DNA of 64,000 bases from Pseudomonas japonica (GCF_013522925.1 NZ_JAAMQU010000002.1:310001-374000); one strand, 5' to 3'; positions 19,319-29,650 are shown, counted from the stretch's first letter. Made by a program: numbers and translations. Notes: a model not told the origin generated them from the letters alone.

Positions 19319-21994
19319 ATGGGCGAACTGGCCAAAGAAATCCTACCGGTCAATATCGAAGACGAGCTCCGGCAGTCGTACCTCGACTACGCCATGAGCG
19401 TAATCGTGGGGCGTGCATTGCCCGACGCCCGCGATGGCTTGAAGCCAGTGCATCGGCGGGTTCTCTTTGCCATGAGCGAACTCGGCAACGACTGGAACAA
19501 GCCCTACAAGAAGTCGGCCCGTGTGGTCGGTGACGTGATCGGTAAGTACCACCCCCACGGCGACACCGCCGTATACGACACCATCGTGCGCATGGCGCAG
19601 CCGTTCTCGCTGCGCTACCTGCTGGTAGACGGCCAGGGCAACTTCGGTTCGGTGGACGGCGACAACGCGGCGGCCATGCGTTACACCGAAGTACGCATGA
19701 CCAAGCTGGCTCACGAGCTGCTGGCCGACCTGCACAAGGAAACCGTCGACTGGGTGCCCAACTACGACGGCACCGAGCAGATCCCGGCGGTAATGCCCAC
19801 GCGCATCCCCAACCTGCTGGTCAACGGCTCTAGCGGTATCGCGGTCGGCATGGCCACCAACATTCCGCCGCACAACCTGGGTGAAGTGATCGACGGCTGC
19901 CTGGCGCTGATCGACAACCCGGATGTGACCATCGACGAACTGATGCAGCACATTCCGGGTCCGGATTTCCCCACGGCCGCCATCATCAATGGCCGCCAGG
20001 GCATCATCGAGGCCTACCGCACCGGCCGTGGCCGCATCTACATGCGCGCCCGCTCCACGGTAGAAGACATCGACAAGGTTGGCGGCCGCCAGCAAATCGT
20101 GGTCACCGAGCTGCCGTACCAGTTGAACAAGGCCCGGTTGATCGAGAAGATCGCCGAGCTGGTGAAGGAAAAGAAACTCGAAGGCATCACCGAGCTGCGT
20201 GACGAGTCCGACAAGGACGGCATGCGCGTTGTGATCGAGCTGCGCCGCGGCGAAGTGCCTGAGGTGATCCTCAACAACCTCTACGCGCAAACCCAGCTGC
20301 AAGCGGTGTTCGGCATCAACATCGTGGCCCTGATCGATGGCCGCCCGCGCCTGCTGAACCTCAAGGACCTGCTCGAAGCCTTCGTGCGTCACCGCCGCGA
20401 AGTGGTTACCCGCCGCACCGTGTACGAGCTGCGCAAGGCGCGTGAGCGTGGCCACATTCTCGAAGGCCAGGCCGTTGCGCTGAGCAACATCGACCCGGTC
20501 ATCGCGATGATCAAGGCGTCGCCTACCCCGTCCGAAGCCAAGGAAGCCCTGGTGTCAACCGGCTGGGAATCCTCGGCGGTGATGACCATGGTCGAGCGCG
20601 CTGGCGCCGACGCCTGCCGCCCGGAGAACCTCGATCCGCAATACGGCATGCGCGACGGCAAGTATTTCCTGTCGCCCGAGCAGGCCCAGGCCATCCTCGA
20701 CCTGCGCTTGCACCGCCTTACCGGCCTGGAGCACGAGAAGCTGCTGGCCGAGTACCAGGAAATCCTCAACCAGATCGGCGAGCTCATCCGCATCCTCAGC
20801 AGCGCCGAGCGCCTGATGGAAGTGATCCGCGAAGAGCTCGAGCTCATCCGTTCCGAATACGGCGACGTTCGCCGCACCGAAATCCTCGATGCGCGCCTGG
20901 ACCTCACCCTCGGCGACATGATCCCGGAAGAACACCGTGTGGTCACCATCTCTCACGGTGGCTACGCGAAAACCCAGCCGCTGGCCGCCTATCAGGCCCA
21001 GCGTCGCGGTGGCAAGGGCAAGTCCGCCACCGGCGTGAAGGACGAAGACTACATCTCGCACCTGCTGGTCGCGAACAGCCACACCACGCTCATGCTGTTC
21101 TCCAGCAAGGGCAAGGTGTACTGGCTCAAAACCTATGAAATCCCCGAAGCCTCCCGCGCCGCGCGCGGTCGCCCACTGGTGAACCTGCTGCCGCTGGGCG
21201 AAGGTGAATACATCACCACCATGCTGCCGGTAGAGGAATACACCGAGGGCCACTTCATCTTCATGGCCACCGCCAACGGTACCGTGAAGAAGGTGCCGCT
21301 GCCGCAGTTCAGCCGTCAGCGCAGCGTTGGCCTGATCGCGCTGGAGTTGGACGAAGGCGATGTACTGATCTCCGCGGCCATCACCGACGGCGAGCGCGAG
21401 GTAATGCTGTTCTCCGATGCCGGCAAGGTCACCCGCTTCAACGAAGGCGACGTGCGCCCCATGGGCCGTACCGCCCGCGGTGTTCGCGGCATGCGCCTGG
21501 GTGAAGGCCAGCGCCTGATCTCCATGATCATTCCGGAGGAGGGCAGCCAGATCCTCACCGCGTCGGAGCGTGGCTACGGCAAGCGCACCGCCATCGCCGA
21601 GTTCCCGCAGTACAACCGTGGTGGCCAGGGCGTGATCGCCATGGTGAGCAACGATCGCAACGGTCGCCTTGTAGGTGCCGTGCAGGTACTGGAAGGTGAG
21701 GAAATCATGCTCATCTCCGACCAGGGCACCCTGGTGCGTACCCGTGTAGGCGAAGTGTCCAGCCTGGGCCGTAACACCCAGGGCGTTACCCTCATCAAGC
21801 TGGCCACCGACGAGAAACTCGTGGGCCTGGAGCGGGTGCAGGAACCGTCCGAGGAAGAAGTCGAAATCTTCGAGAGCGAAGATGCGCTGGCCCAGAGCAT
21901 GGTCGAGGAGCTGATCGAGGCGCCTGAAGACGGCGTTGAAACCCCGGCCGAGACCCTGGGCGATACCGGCGACGAGCCGCTCGACGAAGAGTGA
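19319..21994 (+). CDS. gyrA: DNA gyrase subunit A
   Basis: GyrA cuts and rejoins the G-segment during ATP-driven negative supercoiling. The 891 residues include the N-terminal cleavage domain with catalytic Tyr in [10 protein letters not shown], and the C-terminal beta-pinwheel with the GyrA box QRRGGKGKS. The quinolone-resistance region reads [11 protein letters not shown] with Thr83 and Asp87, the susceptible-type residues in pseudomonads. The C-terminus ends in a long acidic tail. It heads the gyrA-serC-pheA-tyrA-cmk-rpsA series. A large hairpin lies between it and serC. Confidence 0.99.
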   Translation: MGELAKEILPVNIEDELRQSYLDYAMSVIVGRALPDARDGLKPVHRRVLFAMSELGNDWNKPYKKSARVVGDVIGKYHPHGDTAVYDTIVRMAQPFSLRYLLVDGQGNFGSVDGDNAAAMRYTEVRMTKLAHELLADLHKETVDWVPNYDGTEQIPAVMPTRIPNLLVNGSSGIAVGMATNIPPHNLGEVIDGCLALIDNPDVTIDELMQHIPGPDFPTAAIINGRQGIIEAYRTGRGRIYMRARSTVEDIDKVGGRQQIVVTELPYQLNKARLIEKIAELVKEKKLEGITELRDESDKDGMRVVIELRRGEVPEVILNNLYAQTQLQAVFGINIVALIDGRPRLLNLKDLLEAFVRHRREVVTRRTVYELRKARERGHILEGQAVALSNIDPVIAMIKASPTPSEAKEALVSTGWESSAVMTMVERAGADACRPENLDPQYGMRDGKYFLSPEQAQAILDLRLHRLTGLEHEKLLAEYQEILNQIGELIRILSSAERLMEVIREELELIRSEYGDVRRTEILDARLDLTLGDMIPEEHRVVTISHGGYAKTQPLAAYQAQRRGGKGKSATGVKDEDYISHLLVANSHTTLMLFSSKGKVYWLKTYEIPEASRAARGRPLVNLLPLGEGEYITTMLPVEEYTEGHFIFMATANGTVKKVPLPQFSRQRSVGLIALELDEGDVLISAAITDGEREVMLFSDAGKVTRFNEGDVRPMGRTARGVRGMRLGEGQRLISMIIPEEGSQILTASERGYGKRTAIAEFPQYNRGGQGVIAMVSNDRNGRLVGAVQVLEGEEIMLISDQGTLVRTRVGEVSSLGRNTQGVTLIKLATDEKLVGLERVQEPSEEEVEIFESEDALAQSMVEELIEAPEDGVETPAETLGDTGDEPLDEE

Positions 21995-22020
21995 CAGGCA
22001 ACAGGTACACGTAGAAGATG

Positions 22021-22076
22021 GGTTCGGTACAACAAGCACGCCGAGCGCCGCGCAAGGCGCTTGTTGTACCCGAACC
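22021..22076 (+). promoter_or_regulatory. Long hairpin between gyrA and serC
   Basis: GGTTCGGTACAACAAGC (22021-22037) pairs with 22059-22076, its reverse complement except for one extra base. An inner stem AGCGCC/GGCGCT partly competes with it. There is no T-tract after it, so it is not a standard intrinsic terminator. It may be an RNA-processing or stability element separating gyrA from the amino-acid genes. Confidence 0.7.
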
Positions 22077-22114
22077 GGCAAAGACAATCAGCCCTTTGTA
22101 GAGCGAGACTGGAT

Positions 22115-23197
22115 GTGAGCAACCGAGCCTTTAACTTCTGCGCGGGCCCTGCCGCGCTTCCTGAAGCCGTTCTGAAGCGCGCCCAGGCGGAGATGCTCGA
22201 CTGGCATGGCAAAGGCCTTTCCGTAATGGAAATGAGCCACCGCAGCGACGACTATCAAGCCGTCGCGCACAAGGCCGAGCAGGACCTGCGCGACCTGCTG
22301 TCCATCCCTTCCAACTACAAAGTGCTCTTCCTGCAAGGCGGCGCCAGCCAGCAGTTCGCGGAAATCCCGCTGAACCTGCTGCCCGAAGGCGGCGTGGCCG
22401 ACTACATCAATACCGGAATCTGGTCTGGCAAGGCCGTCGACGAAGCGCGCCGCTACGGCACCATCAACGTGGCCGCCAGCGCCAAAAGCCTCGATTTCCT
22501 CGACCTGCCACCCCAGGCCGAGTGGCAGCTGAGCGACAACGCCGCCTACGTTCACTATGCCAGCAACGAAACCATCGGCGGCCTGCAATTCCAGTGGGTG
22601 CCGAAAACCGATGCGCCACTGGTAGTGGACATGTCCTCGGACATCCTGTCGCGGCCGATCAACGTTGCCGACTACGGCATGATCTACGCTGGCGCGCAGA
22701 AGAACATCGGCCCCAGCGGGCTGGTGGTGGTGATCATTCGCGAAGACCTGCTCGGCAACGCCCGCGCCAGCTGCCCGACCATGCTCAACTACAAGGTCGC
22801 CGCGGACAACGGCTCGATGTACAACACGCCCGCCACGTATTCCTGGTACCTCTCGGGCCTGGTGTTCGAGTGGCTGAAAGAGCAGGGCGGCGTGCCGGCC
22901 ATGGAACAGCGCAACCGCGCCAAGAAGGATCGCCTCTACAGCTTCATCGATAGCAGCGACTTCTACAGTAACCCTATCGCGCTGGCGTCGCGCTCCTGGA
23001 TGAACGTGCCGTTCCGCCTGGCGGACGAGCGCCTGGATGCGGCCTTCCTCGCTGGCGCCGATGCCCGTGGCTTGCTTAACCTCAAGGGCCACCGCTCGGT
23101 CGGTGGCATGCGCGCTTCCATCTACAACGCCCTGGGCCTGGACGCGGTCGACGCGCTGGTGGCCTACATGGCTGAGTTCGAGAAGGAAAATGGCTGA
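22115..23197 (+). CDS. serC: Phosphoserine aminotransferase SerC
   Basis: SerC makes phosphoserine from 3-phosphohydroxypyruvate and also works in pyridoxal phosphate synthesis. The 360 residues start RAFNFCAGPAALP, and the PLP Lys is in YAGAQKNIGPSG. The start is a GTG at 22115, giving VSNRAFNF, which matches the family; an upstream in-frame start at 22061 would lie inside the hairpin after gyrA. The stop overlaps the pheA start by one base (TGATG), indicating translational coupling. Confidence 0.96.
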   Translation: MSNRAFNFCAGPAALPEAVLKRAQAEMLDWHGKGLSVMEMSHRSDDYQAVAHKAEQDLRDLLSIPSNYKVLFLQGGASQQFAEIPLNLLPEGGVADYINTGIWSGKAVDEARRYGTINVAASAKSLDFLDLPPQAEWQLSDNAAYVHYASNETIGGLQFQWVPKTDAPLVVDMSSDILSRPINVADYGMIYAGAQKNIGPSGLVVVIIREDLLGNARASCPTMLNYKVAADNGSMYNTPATYSWYLSGLVFEWLKEQGGVPAMEQRNRAKKDRLYSFIDSSDFYSNPIALASRSWMNVPFRLADERLDAAFLAGADARGLLNLKGHRSVGGMRASIYNALGLDAVDALVAYMAEFEKENG

Positions 23198-24291
23198 TGT
23201 CTGATCAGGAACTGAAGGCGCTGCGCCTGCGCATCGACAGCCTCGACGAGAAGATTCTCGAACTGATCAGCGACCGCGCCCGCTGCGCCCAGGAAGTGGC
23301 CCGGGTGAAGATGGAAGCACTGGGCGAAGGCGAAGCTCCCGTGTTCTATCGCCCTGAGCGTGAAGCTCAGGTGCTCAAGCGGGTGATGGACCGCAACCAG
23401 GGCCCACTCGGTGACGAAGAGATGGCGCGGTTGTTCCGCGAAATCATGTCCACCTGCCTGGCGCTTGAGCAGCCGCTGAAAGTCGCGTACCTGGGCCCCG
23501 AAGGCACCTTCACCCAGGCCGCAGCCATGAAACACTTCGGCCACGCGGTGATCAGCCAGCCCATGGCGGCCATCGACGAGGTGTTCCGCGAAGTGGTCGC
23601 CGGCGCAGTGAACTTCGGCGTGGTGCCCGTGGAAAACTCCACCGAGGGTGCGGTCAACCACACCCTGGACAGCTTCCTCGAACACGACATGGTGATCTGC
23701 GGTGAAGTGGAGCTGCGCATTCACCACCATTTGCTGATCGGCAGCAACACCAAGACCGACAGCATTTCGCGCATCTACTCCCACGCCCAGTCCCTGGCGC
23801 AGTGCCGCAAGTGGCTGGACGCGCACTACCCCAACGTGGAGCGCATCGCCGTTTCGAGCAACGCCGAGGCCGCCAAGCGGGTGAAGGGTGAGTGGAACTC
23901 CGCCGCCATCGCCGGCGACATGGCGGCCAGCCTGTATGGGCTGGACCGGCTGGCCGAAAAGATCGAGGACCGCCCGGACAACTCCACGCGCTTCCTGATC
24001 ATCGGTAGCCAGGAAGTGCCACCCACCGGTGATGACAAAACGTCCATCATTGTGTCGATGCAGAACAAGCCTGGTGCGCTGCATGAACTGTTGATGCCGT
24101 TCCACGAGAACAACATCGACCTCACCCGGATCGAAACCCGGCCCTCACGTAGCGGCAAGTGGACGTACGTGTTCTTCATCGACTTCGTGGGCCATCACCG
24201 CGACCCGTTGATCAAGGCAGTGCTGGAGCAGATCAGCAATGAGTCCGTAGCGCTGAAAATTCTTGGCTCGTATCCCAAGGCTGTGCTCTGA
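23197..24291 (+). CDS. pheA: Bifunctional chorismate mutase/prephenate dehydratase
   Basis: PheA converts chorismate through prephenate to phenylpyruvate. The 364 residues show an AroQ-type chorismate mutase domain (1-90, LRLRIDSLDEKILELISDR), the prephenate dehydratase domain (about 93-275, YLGPEGTFTQAA, VVPVENSTEGAVNHTLD) and a C-terminal ACT domain (about 280-360) for Phe feedback. The ACT motif here reads RIETRPSRSG. Coupled to serC by one-base overlap. A terminator-like hairpin follows its stop. In several pseudomonads a hisC-type aminotransferase gene comes next; it is absent here. Confidence 0.97.
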   Translation: MSDQELKALRLRIDSLDEKILELISDRARCAQEVARVKMEALGEGEAPVFYRPEREAQVLKRVMDRNQGPLGDEEMARLFREIMSTCLALEQPLKVAYLGPEGTFTQAAAMKHFGHAVISQPMAAIDEVFREVVAGAVNFGVVPVENSTEGAVNHTLDSFLEHDMVICGEVELRIHHHLLIGSNTKTDSISRIYSHAQSLAQCRKWLDAHYPNVERIAVSSNAEAAKRVKGEWNSAAIAGDMAASLYGLDRLAEKIEDRPDNSTRFLIIGSQEVPPTGDDKTSIIVSMQNKPGALHELLMPFHENNIDLTRIETRPSRSGKWTYVFFIDFVGHHRDPLIKAVLEQISNESVALKILGSYPKAVL

Positions 24292-24304
24292 ACCCTCCGT
24301 GCCC

Positions 24305-24330
24305 GCGGCCTTGCGAAGGCCGCATTGTTT
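24305..24330 (+). terminator. Terminator-like hairpin between pheA and tyrA
   Basis: GCGGCCTT (24305-24312), loop GCG, AAGGCCGC (24316-24323), then ATTGTTT. The T-tract is imperfect, so it may terminate only part of the transcripts and attenuate tyrA expression. Confidence 0.55.
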
Positions 24331-24381
24331 AACCCGGTACGCGGCGTTTGCCGCCGCGGCCAAGGCTTCCCGGACCTCTCC

Positions 24382-25317
24382 ATGTTGAATGAACACTCCA
24401 ACGGCGCTGCGCCGCTCATCGGACGCCTGGTGGTGGTAGGCCTGGGCCTGATCGGCGGCTCCTTCGCCAAAGGGTTGCGTGAGAGCGGCCTGTGCGCCGA
24501 AGTGGTAGGCGTGGACCTCAATGCCACCTCGCGCGAGCGCGCCGTGGAGTTAGGCGTAACCGACCGCTGCGTGGCGGCGCTGGCGGATGCCTGCACAGGC
24601 GCTGATGTGATTCAACTGGCGGTGCCGATCCTGGCGGTGGAGCGTGTGCTTGGCATGCTCGCCGAGCTCGACCTGGGCAATGCGATCATCACCGATGTGG
24701 GCAGCGCCAAAGGCAGCATCGTGCAGGCAGCCCGGGCGGCAATGCCTGCCCGGCTTCACCGGCTGGTGCCTGGCCACCCCATCGCGGGGTCGGAGCAGAG
24801 CGGGGTAGAGGCCTCCAACAGTGCGTTGTTCCAGCGTCACAAGGTCATTCTCACGCCTCTGGCCGAAACCGAGCCCGCCGCGCTGGCCGTGGTGGACGCG
24901 TTATGGCGGGCGCTGGGGGCTGATGTGGAGCACATGGCCGTGGACCGCCACGATGAGGTACTGGCCGCCACCAGCCACCTGCCGCACCTGCTGGCGTTCA
25001 ACCTGGTGGACTCGCTAGCCCGTCGCGACGAAAGCCTGGAGATCTTCCGCTACGCCGCTGGCGGCTTCCGTGACTTCACCCGTATTGCGGGCAGCGATCC
25101 GGTGATGTGGCACGACATCTTCCTCGCCAACCGTGACGCCGTGTTGCGCCAGCTGGACATCTACCGGGCAGACCTGGACGCCCTGCGCGAAGCCGTGGAC
25201 CGGCGCGACAGCGAAGAGCTGCTGCGCACGTTCACCCAGGCGCGCGCGGCACGTGAACACTTCGGCGAAATCCTCGCCAAACGCGCCAAGGCCAAACCCT
25301 ACCAGGGTGCCGAATAA
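24382..25317 (+). CDS. tyrA: Prephenate dehydrogenase, stand-alone
   Basis: TyrA oxidises prephenate or arogenate towards tyrosine. The 311 residues contain the dinucleotide motif VVGLGLIGGSFAKGL, the TDVGSAKGSI segment and the catalytic His region PGHPIAGSEQSG. The ATG at 24382 (MLNEHSNG) is favoured; an upstream in-frame start at 24325 overlaps the terminator-like hairpin. In P. stutzeri and P. aeruginosa this domain is fused or closely joined to aroA (EPSP synthase). Here the frame stops after ILAKRAKAKPYQGAE, a REP element follows, and no aroA sequence is present before cmk. Confidence 0.93.
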   Translation: MLNEHSNGAAPLIGRLVVVGLGLIGGSFAKGLRESGLCAEVVGVDLNATSRERAVELGVTDRCVAALADACTGADVIQLAVPILAVERVLGMLAELDLGNAIITDVGSAKGSIVQAARAAMPARLHRLVPGHPIAGSEQSGVEASNSALFQRHKVILTPLAETEPAALAVVDALWRALGADVEHMAVDRHDEVLAATSHLPHLLAFNLVDSLARRDESLEIFRYAAGGFRDFTRIAGSDPVMWHDIFLANRDAVLRQLDIYRADLDALREAVDRRDSEELLRTFTQARAAREHFGEILAKRAKAKPYQGAE

Positions 25318-25331
25318 CGCATTTTTTCCCT

Positions 25332-25394
25332 GTAGGAAGCGGGCGAAGCTCGCGAAAAGGGCAACCCATTCGCGAGCTTTCGCCCGCTTCCTAC
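25332..25394. repeat. REP palindrome between tyrA and cmk
   Basis: GTAGGAAGCGGGCGAAGCTCGCGAA starting at 25332 pairs with 25369-25394 apart from one extra T. It sits at the place where aroA would be expected. The remaining 150 bases before cmk hold no gene; TATCAT (25440-25445) is a possible -10 for cmk. Confidence 0.9.
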
Positions 25395-25544
25395 CGGTTT
25401 GAAATGCCTCTGCAGAATTTTCTCGCAACACGGATCGGGTATCATGCGCCGCAGCAGCGGTAGCGGTCGGGCAGCCACCATTTCATTTGCGTATTCCTCG
25501 GGCGCCAGGCGCACGGGAATGCAGGCGTCAAAAGAGGGAACGTT

Positions 25545-26231
25545 GTGAATTTTCAAGCTCCGGTCATCACCATCGACGGCCCAAGCGGCTCGGGCAAAGG
25601 CACTGTTGCCAGCAAATTGGCTGAAAAGCTCGGCTGGAAATTGCTGGATTCCGGTGCCCTCTACCGCTTGCTGGCCTTCGCTGCCGGCAATCACGGGGTG
25701 GCCCTGAGCAACGAAGCGGCCCTGGTGTTGCTGGCCAGGCACCTGGATGTGCAATTCGTCGCGGCGACGGATCATCGGCTGGACCGCATCATCCTTGAAG
25801 GGGATGATGTGTCCCAGGCCATTCGCAACGAGCAGGTCGGTGCCGGCGCTTCACAGGTTGCCGCCATTCCCGCCGTGCGCGAAGCCTTGCTCGAGCGGCA
25901 GAAGGCATTCCGCGACCAGCCAGGCCTGATCGCCGACGGGCGCGACATGGGAACCGTGGTATTTCCTGACGCGCCGCTGAAGATCTTCCTCACCGCCAGC
26001 GCGGAAGAGCGTGCCCGACGCCGCTACTTGCAGTTGAAGGCCCGGGGCGATGATGTTAGTCTGGCGAGTCTGTTGGATGAGATACGTGTGCGCGACGAGC
26101 GCGACACCCAACGCGCAGTGGCCCCGCTCAAGCCGGCCGCCGACGCCATACAGCTCGATTCCACCGAGTTGTCCATCGAACAGGTGCTTGATCGAATCAT
26201 GAGCGAGGTCGCACAACGCGATCTCGCCTGA
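25545..26231 (+). CDS. cmk: Cytidylate kinase
   Basis: Cmk phosphorylates CMP and dCMP. The 228 residues begin [22 protein letters not shown] with the P-loop, and include YRLLAF, the substrate segment [12 protein letters not shown] and the lid [12 protein letters not shown]. The start is a GTG at 25545, with AGAGGGAACGTT upstream; no better ATG exists close by. It precedes rpsA as in most gammaproteobacteria. Because a REP element separates it from tyrA, cmk-rpsA probably have their own promoter here. Confidence 0.96.
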   Translation: MNFQAPVITIDGPSGSGKGTVASKLAEKLGWKLLDSGALYRLLAFAAGNHGVALSNEAALVLLARHLDVQFVAATDHRLDRIILEGDDVSQAIRNEQVGAGASQVAAIPAVREALLERQKAFRDQPGLIADGRDMGTVVFPDAPLKIFLTASAEERARRRYLQLKARGDDVSLASLLDEIRVRDERDTQRAVAPLKPAADAIQLDSTELSIEQVLDRIMSEVAQRDLA

Positions 26232-26245
26232 CCCGGAAGGCTCAC

Positions 26246-26280
26246 GGGGTTCCAGCGTAAGCGGCGATGGCCGCTACCCC
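26246..26280 (+). promoter_or_regulatory. Hairpin in the rpsA leader
   Basis: GGGGT (26246-26250) and AGCGGC (26260-26265) pair with GCCGCT (26270-26275) and ACCCC (26276-26280), leaving a one-sided bulge. It lies in the 135-base cmk-rpsA gap. S1 is known to repress its own translation through leader structure in other bacteria; a similar role here is an inference. Confidence 0.5.
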
Positions 26281-26366
26281 GGAAGGCTTTCCTTTACTTG
26301 AACGCAGCCCACGTTAACTGGATCGTGGTTGTGGGCCGGTCTCCGGCTCAATCTACAGGAATTAAA

Positions 26367-28049
26367 ATGAGCGAAAGCTTTGCAGAACTTTTTGAAGAAA
26401 GCCTGAAAACCCTCAATCTTCAGCCTGGCGCCATCATCACCGGTACCGTTGTCGATATCGACGGCGACTGGGTGACTGTACACGCTGGCCTGAAGTCCGA
26501 GGGCGTCATCCCGCTCGAGCAGTTCTTCAACGAAGCTGGCGAGCTGACCATCAAGGTCGGTGACGAAGTTCACGTCGCGCTGGACGCGGTGGAAGATGGC
26601 TTTGGCGAAACCAAGCTGTCCCGTGAAAAAGCCAAGCGCGCCGAGTGCTGGATCGTTCTGGAAGCTGCCTTCGCTGCCGAAGAAGTGGTCAAGGGCGTCA
26701 TCAACGGCAAGGTCAAGGGTGGTTTCACTGTCGACGTCAACGGCATCCGTGCGTTCCTGCCGGGTTCCCTGGTCGACGTGCGCCCAGTGCGCGACACCAC
26801 TCACCTCGAAGGCAAAGAGCTCGAGTTCAAGGTCATCAAGCTGGACCAGAAGCGCAACAACGTTGTCGTTTCCCGTCGTAGCGTCCTGGAAGCCGAGAAC
26901 AGCGCCGAGCGCGAAGCGCTGCTGGAATCGCTGCAGGAAGGCCAGCAGGTCAAGGGTATCGTCAAGAACCTCACCGACTACGGCGCATTCGTCGACCTGG
27001 GTGGCGTGGACGGTCTGCTGCACATCACCGACATGGCCTGGAAGCGTATCAAGCATCCTTCCGAAATCGTCAATGTTGGCGACGAGATCGACGTCAAGGT
27101 TCTGAAGTACGATCGCGAGCGTAACCGCGTATCGCTGGGCCTGAAGCAACTGGGCGAAGACCCATGGGTTGCTATCAAGGCTCGCTACCCGGAAGGCACC
27201 CGCGTGAACGCACGCGTTACCAACCTGACCGACTACGGCTGCTTCGCAGAGCTGGAAGAAGGCGTGGAAGGCCTGGTGCACGTTTCCGAAATGGACTGGA
27301 CCAACAAGAACATCCACCCGTCGAAAGTCGTTCAGGTTGGCGACGAAGTGGAAGTCATGGTTCTGGACATCGACGAAGAGCGTCGTCGTATCTCCCTGGG
27401 CATCAAGCAGTGCAAGTCCAACCCATGGGAAGACTTCTCCGGCCAGTTCAACAAGGGCGATCGCATCAGCGGTACCATCAAGTCGATCACCGACTTCGGT
27501 ATCTTCATCGGCCTGGACGGCGGCATCGACGGTCTGGTTCACCTGTCCGACATCTCCTGGAACGAAGCCGGTGAAGAAGCCGTTCGCCGCTTCAAGAAGG
27601 GCGACGAGCTGGAAACCGTTATCCTGTCCGTTGATCCTGAGCGCGAGCGCATCTCGCTGGGCATCAAGCAGCTGGAAGACGATCCGTTCTCGAACTTCGT
27701 AGCAGTTAACGACAAGGGCGCCATCGTCCGCGGTATCGTTAAAGAAGTTGACGCCAAGGGCGCTGTAATCACCCTGGCCGATGACATCGAAGCTACCCTG
27801 AAAGCCTCCGAAATCAGCCGTGACCGCGTTGAAGACGCGCGCAACGTTCTGAAAGAAGGCGAAGAAGTCGAAGCCAAGATCATCAGCGTCGACCGCAAAT
27901 CTCGTGTTATCCAACTGTCGGTCAAATCGAAAGACGTTGAAGACGAGAAAGAAGCTATCCAAAGCCTGCGCGACAAGCCAGCTTCGGAAAGCGCCGGTCC
28001 GACCACCCTGGGTGATCTGCTCCGCGCTCAAATGGAAAAGCAGAACTGA
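26367..28049 (+). CDS. rpsA: 30S ribosomal protein S1
   Basis: S1 binds mRNA leaders and brings them to the 30S subunit. The 560 residues form six S1 repeats; the repeated signature (for example [59 protein letters not shown]) is easily seen. The start [13 protein letters not shown] at 26367 matches the family; an open frame reaching 26298 is not needed. Codon use is visibly biased to highly expressed-gene choices. The gene ends at a strong intrinsic terminator. Confidence 0.98.
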   Translation: MSESFAELFEESLKTLNLQPGAIITGTVVDIDGDWVTVHAGLKSEGVIPLEQFFNEAGELTIKVGDEVHVALDAVEDGFGETKLSREKAKRAECWIVLEAAFAAEEVVKGVINGKVKGGFTVDVNGIRAFLPGSLVDVRPVRDTTHLEGKELEFKVIKLDQKRNNVVVSRRSVLEAENSAEREALLESLQEGQQVKGIVKNLTDYGAFVDLGGVDGLLHITDMAWKRIKHPSEIVNVGDEIDVKVLKYDRERNRVSLGLKQLGEDPWVAIKARYPEGTRVNARVTNLTDYGCFAELEEGVEGLVHVSEMDWTNKNIHPSKVVQVGDEVEVMVLDIDEERRRISLGIKQCKSNPWEDFSGQFNKGDRISGTIKSITDFGIFIGLDGGIDGLVHLSDISWNEAGEEAVRRFKKGDELETVILSVDPERERISLGIKQLEDDPFSNFVAVNDKGAIVRGIVKEVDAKGAVITLADDIEATLKASEISRDRVEDARNVLKEGEEVEAKIISVDRKSRVIQLSVKSKDVEDEKEAIQSLRDKPASESAGPTTLGDLLRAQMEKQN

Positions 28050-28065
28050 GTTCTGTCTACCATTG

Positions 28066-28099
28066 AAAAAAAGGGGTGACTTCGGTCACCCCTTTTTTT
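28066..28099. terminator. Strong bidirectional intrinsic terminator after rpsA
   Basis: AAAAAAAGGGGTGAC, loop TTCG, GTCACCCCTTTTTTT: a perfect 15-base stem-loop with A- and T-tracts on either side. It serves rpsA and also the convergent gene, whose stop codon (28098-28100) lies in the T-tract. Confidence 0.97.
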
Positions 28100-29435
28100 A
28101 TTTGCCGCCAAGCGCCGGGTGGTTTTCCCTGATCGAGCGTATGGCCTCCGGCACACTTACCCCGCCCCCGATCAGTGCCGCAAACTCCAGCAGTATCTCC
28201 GGCACCCTGTTTTCCGCAACCGCCGCTCGCATCAGCTCGGTAGCAGGGGCCAGCAAGGCCGCTTCGCAAGCAGGCACCTCTGCCTGCAACCCTATTCTCG
28301 AAAACATCAGCAGTGCGTCGGCACCGGTAGTGTTTTCGTCAATCTCGAACAACTCCCAGAACACCATGCCCAGCGTACCCGCCGGATGTTCCTCACGGCG
28401 TGCCCAGGCGCGCAGGGGCGCGGCTTCGCGGTCTACCTTTTCCATGTGGCGGCGAACCTTGCCTGGCAGTGTGGCCGCCGCCTTTTCCCGGTTGTAGTAC
28501 GTGCGGTTTGCCAGGCTGGCAGCATCGCGCACTACCCGCCAGGCCACGGACCACAGCTGCGCAACGCTGTAGGTGCCCAATGCGCTGCGAAAGCTACTCT
28601 GGATATCCAGTAGCTCCTCGGCCGAGAGCTCATGGTTGTAGGTGTGGCATTCGCTCATGAAGTAATGCATCACGTCCTGAAGGGCATAGTCGAGCCACAG
28701 CTGAGCGAGGGCGTGGCCGTCGGTGAGTTCCCGGTTGGAAACTACCTCCAGTACGGAATTTGCCGATCCCAGGTTCGGGTCCGGTGCCAAGGCATAAACC
28801 GCCTGGGCTCGCCGAATCCATAAGCTGTCGTCCTTGAGGTAATAGGTGCCGGCTTCCGCCTCCAGCGGGCGTTCCATCAGCACACCCGCCTCCAGCAAGC
28901 GCTGTACGTATGGCCCGGCATCACCGGCGCACAGCGCCTCGCAATCTTTCACCGAGAACGTACCGGTTGTTAGCCGAGGGGTGATAGCGGCCTCGAGCGC
29001 CAATACCACAAGCGCGAGATCATCTCCAAGTGCACGGTAGTCACAGGTTTGATCGCTGAGCGCTTCGGCATATTCGGCCAAACGAGCGGCCAGCTCGGCT
29101 GCTGCTGCGATCTCCTGCTTTTGCCTGAGCGCTAGCGCCGCCTGCTGGCAGGCCTTGCACATGGCGAATGCGCGCACCGGCGGCTGCTTCCTGAATTCCG
29201 AACGGCTGGATATTTCGATGGGCTCCCCGCAGGTTTTGCAGGGCTGGTTTTGGTCGTACGCCGTGCACCGCTGCCGCACGAAAGCGGCAATGGCGCCACC
29301 TTGTGTAATTTCCCTGAAGGGAACGAGCTCGTTCACCTTCTCGATAAAAGCCCCGTCTTCATCCGTGGCCCAGTAACGCTGGATAAACGCGATCTCTTCC
29401 GGATCCTCGGTGTGTAGCTCTAGCCTGATCGCCAT
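28098..29435 (-). CDS. Unknown protein with Cys-rich (zinc-ribbon-like) N-terminal element
   Basis: A 445-residue protein not recognised as a known family. No signal or membrane segment is seen. Near residue 66 it has CKTCGEP, and about 27 residues later CKAC, a CxxC-x(n)-CxxC pattern that could bind zinc. A helical Ala/Glu-rich stretch follows (QKQEIAAAAELAARLAEYAEAL). The remaining 300 residues look helical with no motif I can name. It is convergent with rpsA and shares its terminator. The accessory location next to a rearranged segment suggests a niche-specific gene, possibly in defence or stress, but nothing in the sequence proves this. Confidence 0.7.
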   Translation of the reverse strand: MAIRLELHTEDPEEIAFIQRYWATDEDGAFIEKVNELVPFREITQGGAIAAFVRQRCTAYDQNQPCKTCGEPIEISSRSEFRKQPPVRAFAMCKACQQAALALRQKQEIAAAAELAARLAEYAEALSDQTCDYRALGDDLALVVLALEAAITPRLTTGTFSVKDCEALCAGDAGPYVQRLLEAGVLMERPLEAEAGTYYLKDDSLWIRRAQAVYALAPDPNLGSANSVLEVVSNRELTDGHALAQLWLDYALQDVMHYFMSECHTYNHELSAEELLDIQSSFRSALGTYSVAQLWSVAWRVVRDAASLANRTYYNREKAAATLPGKVRRHMEKVDREAAPLRAWARREEHPAGTLGMVFWELFEIDENTTGADALLMFSRIGLQAEVPACEAALLAPATELMRAAVAENRVPEILLEFAALIGGGVSVPEAIRSIRENHPALGGK

Positions 29436-29650
29436 GTGCGGTAGTCACTTGTTCAAGCGGGACATATCCATGCAAAGAGTCTGTCATCCCTGGTCGAAAG
29501 ACTCGTAAAGGCGTAAATCAGGCCGCAGCGTAAAATAATCTTGAATGGTTTTTCAGCCGCTTTTTCCTTACCTCATGTTGCTGGCATTCGTATGTGGGAC
29601 CGGGGGGCCGGCCTTCCGGCAAAGCCCGGGAATGGACTGCACCACCTTAT

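Noticed and set aside
19756..19766. Possible quinolone-resistance substitution in gyrA
   Set aside because: The resistance-determining region elsewhere in the gene reads [11 protein letters not shown] with Thr83 and Asp87, the susceptible type.
26274..28031. 585-codon minus-strand frame antisense to rpsA
   Set aside because: Strong codon bias of rpsA leaves its complement open; the product is a repetitive Phe/Val/Asp-rich sequence with no family.
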